From assembly GCA_023386835.1 (NCBI GenBank), contig JAEWIY010000131.1:1-29329 (forward strand): 29,329 nt of DNA, read 5' to 3'. The notes below the pieces were generated by a model. The model did not search any database and was not told the DNA's origin. It worked only from the letters and a program-made list of their open reading frames with translations. The stretch is from Verrucomicrobiota bacterium. Lineage in GTDB: Bacteria > Verrucomicrobiota > Verrucomicrobiia > Opitutales > Opitutaceae. This document shows positions 8,842-15,765 of this stretch, one piece after another. Both the position numbers and the translations under genes were made by a program. The first letter of the stretch is position 1, and every line of letters begins with the position of its first letter.

Positions 8842-9620
8842 CACCAACGCCCCCCGGCGCCACCGCCGCCAAAACTGCCGCCTCCGCCCCGGAAGGTGCC
8901 GCCGCCTCCGAAGCCGCCGCCAAATCCACCGCCACCAAAACCGCGGCCGCCCCATGGACCCATGCCCGGCCAGATCGTCCGCCGTCCACGCGGTGAATAC
9001 AGCACTCCCCGGCGCAGGGACCGCGACAGGATCGTCAGCACAATGATTAGGAAGAGGACGCCGCCACCGAGTCCGCCCGGTCCGCGTGGGCCGACGGAGC
9101 GGTCGGCCATCGTGCGCCCGGTGCCCTGATACTCGCCGCGGGTGGCGGCGATGATCGCGGCCACGCCCGCGCGAAAGCCCTCGTCGAACTGACCGGTGCG
9201 GAAGCGCGGGATGATTTCGTCCTCGATGATCCGTTTGCAGAGGGCATCGGGCAGCACGGCCTCCAGGCCGTAGCCGACTTGCACATACAATTGTCGTTCC
9301 TGCATGAAGGCGAAGAGCACGGCGCCGTTGCGCCGCTCGGCGGTACCGGCACCCCAGGACTGCGCGACGCGCACCGTGTAGTCCTCCACCGAGGACGAAC
9401 TGTCCATGCGCGGGTAGATGACGACGAGCAGCTGGTTGGAGGACTCCCGCTCGAAGGTCGCCAACGTGTGGTTGAGTTCCCGGCGGGTGGCGGCGCTGAC
9501 GACATTGGCGTAGTCGTTGAAGTGGTCGCGCGGCGCGGACGGGATCTGTTCCTGCGCGCGCAAGTTCGCGAGGAGCAGCAGCGCACAGCCGAGCAGGCGC
9601 AACAGGCGCGGCAAGGACAT
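8841..9620 (-). CDS. Membrane-anchored TPM-domain protein (YgcG-like) with Gly-rich tail
   Basis: 259 aa. A signal peptide (LPRLLRLLGCALLLLANLRA) leads to a periplasmic TPM domain (residues about 25-165: HFNDYANVVSAATRREL, NGAVLFAFMQERQLYVQVGY, FDEGFRAGVAAI). A membrane segment (GGVLFLIIVLTILS) and a glycine-rich tail of repeated GGGGF and GGGFGGG follow. This order of signal, TPM, TM and Gly-rich tail is the classic YgcG layout. The gene lies 21 nt after lemA and is coupled to the next TPM gene. The repetitive tail is encoded by a low-complexity stretch around 8848-8960. Confidence 0.9.
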   Translation of the reverse strand: MSLPRLLRLLGCALLLLANLRAQEQIPSAPRDHFNDYANVVSAATRRELNHTLATFERESSNQLLVVIYPRMDSSSSVEDYTVRVAQSWGAGTAERRNGAVLFAFMQERQLYVQVGYGLEAVLPDALCKRIIEDEIIPRFRTGQFDEGFRAGVAAIIAATRGEYQGTGRTMADRSVGPRGPGGLGGGVLFLIIVLTILSRSLRRGVLYSPRGRRTIWPGMGPWGGRGFGGGGFGGGFGGGGTFRGGGGSFGGGGAGGRW

Positions 9621-9641
9621 GGGGCGCACGAATCCCAAGAC

Positions 9642-10286
9642 TCAGGGCGACGTCGGTTGCGGCGCCGGCTGGTTCTTGAAGTCGAAATTCACCTCGGGTG
9701 GACGGTCCGCGCCGCTCGTCGCCGCGAAGTACGCTTTCGGCATGTGGCCGAACATCCCGGCGAAGAGCACGGTGGGGAAGCGTTTGATCGCGGTGTTGTA
9801 GGCCTGGACCGTTTCGTTGAACCGGCCGCGTTCCACCGCGATGCGATTCTCCGTGCCCTCGAGCTGAGCCTGCAGGTCGCGGAACCCGGCGGTGGCGCGC
9901 AGTTCCGGGTAACGCTCCGCCACCACCAGCAGGCGCGACAACGCCGAGCCCAGTTGCGCCTGCGTGCGCTCGAACTCGGCGAGTTGCTGCGGATCGGTCG
10001 GCGCCGTGTTGGCGGGCAACTGCACCCGGCCGACGGAGGCGCGCGCCTCGGTGACTTCGGTGATGGTCTCGCGCTCGAAGTCAGCGGCTCCCCGGACCGT
10101 GTTGACCAGGTTGGGAACCAGATCAGCCCGCCGCTGATAGACATTCTGTACCTGCGCCCATTGGGCGTCGGTCGCCTGTTCCAGCTTCACCAGCGAGTTG
10201 TAGGTCCCGGCCGCCCAAAGCCCCAGGACGATGCCCAGGACAACCAGCACCGCGACGATCCCAAGCAAAAGCTTTCCAGCACTCAT
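9642..10286 (-). CDS. lemA: LemA family membrane protein
   Basis: 214 aa. One N-terminal membrane helix (LLLGIVAVLVVLGIVLGLWA) is followed by the conserved LemA helical region: YNSLVKLEQATDAQWAQVQN, YQRRADLVPNLVNTVRGAAD, ERYPELRATAGFRDLQAQLE and ENRIAVERGRFNETVQAYN. The family is widespread and is usually encoded next to TPM proteins, as here; its precise function remains unclear, with envelope roles suggested. A longer frame upstream is open but the ATG at 10286 starts directly before the helix. It is divergent from the S46 peptidase gene across 210 nt that show no clear motif except GC-rich sequence. Confidence 0.93.
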   Translation of the reverse strand: MSAGKLLLGIVAVLVVLGIVLGLWAAGTYNSLVKLEQATDAQWAQVQNVYQRRADLVPNLVNTVRGAADFERETITEVTEARASVGRVQLPANTAPTDPQQLAEFERTQAQLGSALSRLLVVAERYPELRATAGFRDLQAQLEGTENRIAVERGRFNETVQAYNTAIKRFPTVLFAGMFGHMPKAYFAATSGADRPPEVNFDFKNQPAPQPTSP

Positions 10287-10496
10287 GCGGTAAAGAGGGT
10301 CGGGATCCACGCTCGCGCAAGTGTTGCAGCCCAAGAACCTAATCGATCAACCGGCTGGCTGCGGTTCGCTTCCGGAGGCTTGCTGCCTAAGCTGAGGGGC
10401 ACCGCCCGGTCTGTTTACCCCTACCCCGATTCGCGCGGTTGGGACGCTTGCTTCCGGCTCGCGATCCGGGCGCGGCTGCGCTCTTTCTTACGGCCT

Positions 10497-12581
10497 ATGA
10501 ACGTTCGTTCGGTTTTGGGTCGGTGCCTGGCGATGGTGCTGCTGACGGGTGGAGCCTCCGTGCAGGCGGATGAGGGAATGTGGTTGTTCTCGGCGCCGCC
10601 AGCCGAGCAGCTGCGGTCGAAGTACGGGTTCGAGCTCTCGGAGCCGTGGATCGAGCACCTGATGAAGGCGTCGGTGCGGTTCAACAGCGGCGGCTCGGGT
10701 TCCTTTGTGTCCGCCGACGGTCTTGTGATCACCAACCATCACGTGGCGTCCGACGACCTGCAGAAGATCAGCGACGAAACCAACAATTACCTGCGCGACG
10801 GGTTCTACGCGCGGACGCTGGCCGAGGAGAAGAAGCTGGTCGACCTCGAGCTGAACGTCCTGCAGTCGATCGAGGACGTGACCGACCGCGTCAACGCCGG
10901 GGTGCCGGCCGGCGCGACGGGTGAAGCCGCGGCGGCTGCCCGGCGCAAGGTGATCGCGGAGATCGAGGCGGAGTCGCTTGAGCGTACCGGCCTGCGCAGC
11001 GATGTGGTGACGCTCTACCAGGGCGGCGCCTATCACCTGTATCGCTTCAAACGCTACACGGATGTCCGCCTGGTCTGGGCGCCGGAGCAGCAGATCGCGT
11101 TTTTTGGCGGCGATCCGGACAACTTCGAGTTCCCGCGGTACTGCCTCGATGCGACGGTGTACCGGGTGTACGAGAATGACCGCCCGGCCAAGATCGAGCA
11201 CTACCTGGAGTGGTCCGAGGCCGGCACGCGCGAGGGTGATTTGATTTTTGTTTCCGGTCACCCGGGCAGCACCAGCCGCCAGCTGACGATGGCCGAGCTC
11301 GAGTCCCTGCGCGACGTGCAGTACCCGTACGTGATCCCGCGCATCAAGCGCATCGAAGTCCTGCTGCGCACCTGGGGTGATCGCAGCGCGGAGAACGCCC
11401 GGCGCGCCGGCGACCTGCTCCTGTCGTTCCAGAATTCGCGCAAGGTGTACGACGGCCGCCAGTCCGGCCTGTACTCACCGGCCATCATGGGCCCGAAGGC
11501 GGCCGAGGAAAACTCGTTCCGGCTGCACGTTCGCGACCGCGCGGATTCGGCCGACGTGCTGAAGGCTTATCAACAGATTGAACAGGCGGTGGCTGACCAG
11601 GCGAAGATCTATCGCCGGTACCGGCTGCTCGAGGGCGGTCACGCCTTCATGAGCGAATCCTTCGGCCTCGCCCGCAGCCTGCTGCGCGCGGCCGAGGAGC
11701 GGGCCAAGCCGAGCGGCGAGCGGCTGCGCGAATTTGGCGAGGCGCGTCGCGCCTCGTTTGAGTTGTCGCTCTTTTCAGATCAACCGATCCACACCGACCT
11801 CGAAATCATCCTGCTGGCGGACGGGCTGACGCTGCTGGCCGAGGAAGAGGGCTTCGAGTCGCAGCTCGTGCAACAGGTCCTCAACGGCCAGTCGCCGCGC
11901 GAGCGTGCGGCGGCGTTGATCAACGGGACGAAGGTGCGCGACGTGGAGTTCCGTCGGAAGCTGTACGAGGGCGGCGCCAAAGCGGTGCAGTCCGCGGAAG
12001 ATCCCTTGATCGAGCTGGCCCGCCTGGTGGATCAGGAGGCGCGAGAATTGCGGCGGCAGTGGGAAGCGTCCGACGAGGTGAAGCAGCAGGCGCACGCCAC
12101 GATCGCCAAGGCGCGCTTTGCCGTTGAAGGTGCGACGCGCGCGCCGGATGCGACCTTCACGTTGCGTCTCTCCTACGGCGCGGTCCGCGGTTACGAAGAC
12201 GCCGGCCAGAGCGTGAAGCCCTACACGACGTTTGCGGGCCTGTATGAGCGCAACGAGGAGCACGAGAACCGTCCGCCCTTCGACCTGCCGCAGCGGTGGA
12301 TCGAAAAACGAGGGGCGCTCGACCTGACGGTGCCGTTCAACTTCGTCAGCACGCCCGACATCATCGGTGGCAACAGCGGCAGCCCCGTGGTGAACCGCGC
12401 CGGCGAGTTCGTTGGGATCATCTTCGATGGCAATCTCTACAGCCTCGTCGGCGACTTCGCTTACGAGGATGTGCAGGCACGCGCGTTGAGCGTCGATGCG
12501 CGTGGCATCATCGAGGCGATGCGCAAAGTGTACGGGGTTGAGCCGCTCGTGCAGGAGCTGCTCGCCGGCCGCCGGCAGTGA
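10497..12581 (+). CDS. Secreted S46 dipeptidyl-peptidase, DPP7-like
   Basis: 694 aa, typical of family S46 dipeptidyl-peptidases (DPP7/DPP11), which remove dipeptides from peptide N-termini in the periplasm. After the signal peptide (residues 1-24) the mature protein begins DEGMWLFSAPP. The catalytic His is in VITNHHVASDD (81-82), and Ser627 lies in GGNSGSPVVN. Gly645 in GIIFDGN sits 18 residues after the serine. In Porphyromonas enzymes that position is Gly in DPP7 (hydrophobic P1) and Arg in DPP11 (acidic P1), so DPP7-like preference is inferred. The frame is open far upstream, antisense to lemA, but the signal peptide fixes the start here. No Shine-Dalgarno is visible. Confidence 0.93.
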   Translation: MNVRSVLGRCLAMVLLTGGASVQADEGMWLFSAPPAEQLRSKYGFELSEPWIEHLMKASVRFNSGGSGSFVSADGLVITNHHVASDDLQKISDETNNYLRDGFYARTLAEEKKLVDLELNVLQSIEDVTDRVNAGVPAGATGEAAAAARRKVIAEIEAESLERTGLRSDVVTLYQGGAYHLYRFKRYTDVRLVWAPEQQIAFFGGDPDNFEFPRYCLDATVYRVYENDRPAKIEHYLEWSEAGTREGDLIFVSGHPGSTSRQLTMAELESLRDVQYPYVIPRIKRIEVLLRTWGDRSAENARRAGDLLLSFQNSRKVYDGRQSGLYSPAIMGPKAAEENSFRLHVRDRADSADVLKAYQQIEQAVADQAKIYRRYRLLEGGHAFMSESFGLARSLLRAAEERAKPSGERLREFGEARRASFELSLFSDQPIHTDLEIILLADGLTLLAEEEGFESQLVQQVLNGQSPRERAAALINGTKVRDVEFRRKLYEGGAKAVQSAEDPLIELARLVDQEARELRRQWEASDEVKQQAHATIAKARFAVEGATRAPDATFTLRLSYGAVRGYEDAGQSVKPYTTFAGLYERNEEHENRPPFDLPQRWIEKRGALDLTVPFNFVSTPDIIGGNSGSPVVNRAGEFVGIIFDGNLYSLVGDFAYEDVQARALSVDARGIIEAMRKVYGVEPLVQELLAGRRQ

Positions 12582-12589
12582 GCCTCAAG

Positions 12590-12614
12590 CCCGGCGGGGT
12601 CACACCTCGCCGGG
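12590..12614 (+). terminator. Hairpin after the S46 peptidase gene
   Basis: CCCGGCGGGG-TCACA-CCTCGCCGGG forms a 10-bp stem (one G-T pair) starting 9 nt after the stop codon. It is followed by TATTGG rather than a long T-run. The rest of the 243-nt convergent gap (12582-12824) has no other assigned feature. Confidence 0.55.
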
Positions 12615-12824
12615 TATTGGTGCGACGGGCCCTCAGCAAACCGGCGAGAGGGGCCGTCGAAAGTTCCCCCCCGGCTACAGCTGGGCCCAGGCGGTCCTGT
12701 TTCAGGCGAACGACCTGGTGCACCAGACGTGTGGCGGTGCTGGTTGACGTGATGATCTAACAACGTGGGACCGGCGCACCACCGGGCACCGGCCCGCCAC
12801 TGAGCGGACGAACAGAAGTGCTGG

Positions 12825-13319
12825 TTACGGGAACAGCGCGTACGGCATCGGCGGTTCCTGATCAGGCGGCAGGTAGCCCGGCGCGGGTTCTCCCGCCGGC
12901 CCGAGCGAGCGCACGAACTGATAAATCGCGCGGAGATCCGCGTCGCTCATCGTGTTCAGGTTGAACCAAGGCATCGGGGGGCGGGCGCGAAGGGTTTTCG
13001 CCACCTGCACCCAGCCGTCCTCGGACATCCCGGACATGTAGAGACGAAGATTGGACGCATAGGTGGTGCCCCAGGGGCCGCGCCAACCGAGGCGATCGCC
13101 GACCAGCCATTGTTCGTGGGGCACGTTGCCACCGTTCACCAGGTAGCCGGGCGTGTGGCAGTCGTTGCAGCCGGACACCTGGACCAGGTAGCGGCCGCGC
13201 TCGATTGAGGATGTCGGGGAGGAAGCAGGCTTGGACTGGCCGTAAAGCCAGGCACCGAAGCCGACGGCGATCCAGCTGGCGACGAGGAGCGGCCAGTGTT
13301 TGCGCAGGGACGATTTCAT
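12825..13319 (-). CDS. Membrane-anchored or exported mono-heme cytochrome c
   Basis: 164 aa. An N-terminal hydrophobic segment (LLVASWIAVGFGAWLYG) acts as anchor or signal. The heme site CNDCH (Cys51, Cys54, His55) sits in a GRYLVQVSGCNDCHTPG context typical of class I cytochromes c. The C-terminal helix MSDADLRAIYQFVRSLGP is also typical, and a Met in the PPMPWFNLNTMSD region is the likely sixth heme ligand. The tail is proline-rich (GYLPPDQEPPMPY). It starts 40 nt after the TetR gene on the same strand and may belong to that operon. The electron partner is unknown. Confidence 0.88.
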   Translation of the reverse strand: MKSSLRKHWPLLVASWIAVGFGAWLYGQSKPASSPTSSIERGRYLVQVSGCNDCHTPGYLVNGGNVPHEQWLVGDRLGWRGPWGTTYASNLRLYMSGMSEDGWVQVAKTLRARPPMPWFNLNTMSDADLRAIYQFVRSLGPAGEPAPGYLPPDQEPPMPYALFP

Positions 13320-13359
13320 GGGGTGTGCGGTGAGGGGAGAAAGGGGAGGGCGTGGCGCG

Positions 13360-13971
13360 CTAACGGTCGCGGCGACGCCGCGGGGGCCGAGCGGCGCGGA
13401 CGAGGGCGCGGACCGCCCAGCTCTTGACGGCGCGCGCCGTGGGTTCGTCGGTCCGAAGCACGTCACGAAAGACAATCATCGCTTCGGGGCCAAACAGGAC
13501 GGCGAGTGCGTAACAAAGTTGCTGATACGCCTGCGGCTCGAGCTGGTCCCGGACGGGTGCGAGGGCGGCCTCGATCAACGGCAACCGGCGATTCTGCCGG
13601 ACCGGCACGTCCGGATTCTCGAGCGCGAGGGTCAGGCTCTGCGCCATCATCAGCCGGAGCTGGGCTTCGTTCTCATAGACCGTGCGGTGCATGTCCGCCT
13701 CGGCGTAGTCGATGCGCTCCTCCGGATCCTCGCTCGCGAGACCCGAGAGGATCTCTTCAGGCGTGCGCACGGCGGCATCGATTGGAGCCTCGACGAGAAG
13801 CGCGTCGACGTTCTTGAAATGGCGATAGGCCGTGGCGCGGGAGACGAGCGCTTCCCGTGCGACCTCGTCCATGTTGGGTTTACGGCCGGCCTTGAGCAGC
13901 CGGGCGGCGGCCTGGAGGAGGTCCTTGCGCGTGCGGAGCTCCTGGTTGGACCGTTGTCGGCGGCCCTTCAC
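13360..13971 (-). CDS. TetR family transcriptional regulator
   Basis: 203 aa from a GTG start whose GTGA overlaps the upstream stop codon by 4 nt, so translation is coupled. The N-terminal HTH is clear: RTRKDLLQAAARLLKAG, then MDEVAREALVSRATAYRHF (about residues 34-52), followed by KNVDALLVEA. The C-terminal ligand/dimer domain is all-helical and not assignable to a ligand class. The open frame continues upstream to 14136 but overlaps the SnoaL-like gene almost wholly with low-quality sequence. It probably represses its own operon through the 16-bp palindrome at 14421-14436. It ends in an unusually basic tail (PPRRRRDR). Confidence 0.88.
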   Translation of the reverse strand: MKGRRQRSNQELRTRKDLLQAAARLLKAGRKPNMDEVAREALVSRATAYRHFKNVDALLVEAPIDAAVRTPEEILSGLASEDPEERIDYAEADMHRTVYENEAQLRLMMAQSLTLALENPDVPVRQNRRLPLIEAALAPVRDQLEPQAYQQLCYALAVLFGPEAMIVFRDVLRTDEPTARAVKSWAVRALVRAARPPRRRRDR

Positions 13972-14393
13972 GAGGAGGGGCCGAGCTGGCGATGGATGGC
14001 AGCAAGGTCGACCCACACCTGCTCCTTCTGGATTTGGCCGTCCGGCGCGAAGTCGACCACGTGAAGAAGGCGGAAACTCAGCGGCCGGTTGCGGCCCTCG
14101 ACGCCGAACGGACGGCCAGGGGCGCGTCCCTCCCACAACGACTCGTCGACCATGAAGTTCTCTCCATAGAGCCGTCGCACGCAGGTGACGTGACTCTCCG
14201 CCAGATCGGAAAATGTGGCGAGGTAGAAGGCGCGCGCGGCTTCCCGGCCGTGCGTGGGTCCGGTGGGCCAGCCCACGATGTCGTGCGTGGCATCGAGTGC
14301 GAGGGTGGCGAGCACCCCGTCGATGTCGTCGCGAGCTTCGAAACCGAAGTGCTCGTCCATCTTCTGGTCCATCTGCGCTGGGGTAAGAGGCAT
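13968..14393 (-). CDS. SnoaL-like (NTF2-fold) protein
   Basis: 141 aa, the normal size for SnoaL/NTF2-like cone-shaped alpha+beta barrel proteins. Visible pattern: an N-terminal helix (MDQKMDEHFGFEARDDIDGV), TLALDATHDIVGWPTGPTHG, then GREAARAFYLATFSDL, and strands VVDFAPDGQIQKEQVWVDL. Members are small cyclases, isomerases, hydrolases or ligand-binding proteins, so the reaction cannot be named. It is the first gene of the SnoaL-TetR-(cytochrome c) operon and its stop codon overlaps the TetR GTG. The ATG at 14393 is preferred over one 54 nt upstream because it starts the first helix and leaves the palindrome outside the coding region. Confidence 0.82.
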   Translation of the reverse strand: MPLTPAQMDQKMDEHFGFEARDDIDGVLATLALDATHDIVGWPTGPTHGREAARAFYLATFSDLAESHVTCVRRLYGENFMVDESLWEGRAPGRPFGVEGRNRPLSFRLLHVVDFAPDGQIQKEQVWVDLAAIHRQLGPSS

Positions 14394-14420
14394 GGGAGGA
14401 GGGAGACTCGGGTGTTGTGA

Positions 14421-14436
14421 TGAGACAAAAGTCTCA
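14421..14436. promoter_or_regulatory. Candidate TetR operator
   Basis: TGAGAC-AAAA-GTCTCA is a perfect inverted repeat with 6-nt arms and a 4-nt AT spacer, 28-43 nt upstream of the SnoaL-like start. Its size and symmetry suit a TetR dimer. On the minus strand a weak TTGGCT hexamer 17 nt before CTCATC would place the palindrome within the promoter core, which fits repression. The binding itself is inferred. Confidence 0.6.
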
Positions 14437-14483
14437 CCGCAAGCCAAAAACCACCCCGCGGTGGCAGCCTCTCGTGGGGCAAC

Positions 14484-14519
14484 AAAAAACCCCGCCGGCG
14501 GCCGGGCCGCCAGGCAGGG
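14484..14519 (-). terminator. Rho-independent terminator of the PepSY-repeat gene
   Basis: Read on the minus strand, a stem of about 13 bp (GGCGGC pairing with GCCGCC around loop CCG, extended by CCCTGCC pairing with GGCGGGG, with one bulged T) is followed directly by six Ts. It begins 26 nt after the stop codon of the PepSY-repeat gene and separates that gene from the SnoaL-TetR operon. Confidence 0.85.
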
Positions 14520-14544
14520 TGGGGGAGGCTGTGTTTTGTAGGGG

Positions 14545-15447
14545 TTATTCCGCTACACGGCGGTCATCCTTCACGACGCTGCCATCCTCGGCGATGTGGA
14601 GCTGCCACTTGCCCTTGGCAGGATCGTCCACCTCGACCTCGTACACGACACGGCCGGTGCGACGTTCCTTGTCGATGTCGGCGATCCGCATGTCGCCCAC
14701 TTCGCGCTTGATCGTGGCCTGCACGGCGGACGGGGTGTCCTTAAGCTGCGTACCCGCAAACCAGCCTTTCGACTTGTCGCGGTTCATGTTGTCGGACTTC
14801 AGCACGGTGCCGTCTTCCGAGACATGGATCTGCGCGTTGAGGCCGGATTGGGCGAACTCGACTTCGTAGACCTTGCGGCCCTCGTGGGTCTCCTCGTCGA
14901 TGTCAACGATCTCGCGGCCGGCCGCTTCCTTCTGGATCGTGCTGCGCACGCTCGCTGGAAGCTGCTCGAGCTTCATCATCGACTCGGTGTCGACCTTCAT
15001 CTCGCGGCGGGCCGAAGCCATCTCGCGGTTGGCGGCGTTCGCCGTGCGGTTGGCCGCATCAGCCGTGCTCGCCGCGGCACCGGAGATCGCCGCGCCGGTG
15101 CGATCCACCGTATTGGCCGCCGACGTGGTCGCGCGGTCCATCGCCTTCGACGTGCTCTGCGCCATCGAATCCGTGCGCTTGCCACTGAGCACCGAGCCGT
15201 CCTCAGCGATCCGCAGGCGCGGGTTGATGGCGTCGTCCTTTTCGAACTCGACGTCGTACACGACTTTACCGTCGACCGTCTTCTTTGTGATCTCCTTCAC
15301 CGGGCCGGAGCCGACGGCGGAGGTATCGATCGCCCGCTGCACCGCGGTCGGAAGTTGGTTCTTCTCGACTCGTTGGTCAGCTGCGTAGCCAGTCACCAGC
15401 GAGGCAGCCAGGAAAGCTGCACAAACAATGTAGGGTTTGGGATTCAT
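14545..15447 (-). CDS. Exported protein with three PepSY-like repeats
   Basis: 300 aa. Signal peptide CAAFLAASLVTGYAA (residues 9-23). Three PepSY-like modules follow: 31-87 (QLPTAVQRAI ... YDVEFEKD ... RLRIAEDGSVL), 162-216 (QLPASVRSTI ... YEVEFAQS ... QIHVSEDGTVL) and 238-293 (TPSAVQATI ... YEVEVDDP ... QLHIAEDGSVV). Each has a helix, the GRxVYEVE strand and an EDGxVL turn. Between modules 1 and 2 lies an Ala-rich helical linker (95-155, with AASTADAANRTANAANREM). PepSY modules are thought to be inhibitory or regulatory in the envelope, partly by analogy with protease propeptides. Peptidase genes flank the region, but no direct link is shown. Confidence 0.82.
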   Translation of the reverse strand: MNPKPYIVCAAFLAASLVTGYAADQRVEKNQLPTAVQRAIDTSAVGSGPVKEITKKTVDGKVVYDVEFEKDDAINPRLRIAEDGSVLSGKRTDSMAQSTSKAMDRATTSAANTVDRTGAAISGAAASTADAANRTANAANREMASARREMKVDTESMMKLEQLPASVRSTIQKEAAGREIVDIDEETHEGRKVYEVEFAQSGLNAQIHVSEDGTVLKSDNMNRDKSKGWFAGTQLKDTPSAVQATIKREVGDMRIADIDKERRTGRVVYEVEVDDPAKGKWQLHIAEDGSVVKDDRRVAE

Positions 15448-15765
15448 GCGCTTTATAGACAGGCCCTTGCCGATCGAGGATGATCCGGGAAACGTGGACG
15501 GTGTCCTCAGTTCTCGACGGATTGCGCCCTCCATTGACTGCGTGTCACCCGGGGGTAAGTTACTTTAACTACTAATATACAGGTAAATGCAAATGACATT
15601 TGGGCTCGGTAACGTTTCCGACGGGCTTGCTCGGAATTTTCCCTAGGCACCACTTATCGCGCCGTGCAGCGCCCGCTGGAACTTGGACGTGTTCGCCGGG
15701 ACGGGTCGCGCGGTGCAGGGGAGGGCTCGCGTCGCGACGGTGTTGGGTGTCCATTCGATGCCCTC
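15448..15765. promoter_or_regulatory. Divergent intergenic region with an AT-rich island
   Basis: 318 nt separate the PepSY-repeat gene (minus) and the S9 peptidase (plus). About 15555-15602 is strikingly AT-rich for this DNA (TAAGTTACTTTAACTACTAA and on), probably the promoter core for one or both genes. TTGACT at 15534-15539 is a possible plus-strand -35 with a poor -10. A perfect palindrome CAAATG-A-CATTTG lies at 15590-15602. No RNA gene is evident. Confidence 0.45.

Noticed and set aside
8848..8960. CCGCCGCC-type low-complexity stretch that looks like a tandem repeat.
   Set aside because: It is explained by the glycine-rich tail codons of the TPM protein.
9279..10496. Long in-frame extension of the S46 peptidase gene (406 codons) antisense to the TPM and lemA genes.
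   Set aside because: Composition is Arg/Gly/His-rich without a family match, it lies opposite three well-supported genes, and the true protein has a signal peptide at 10497.
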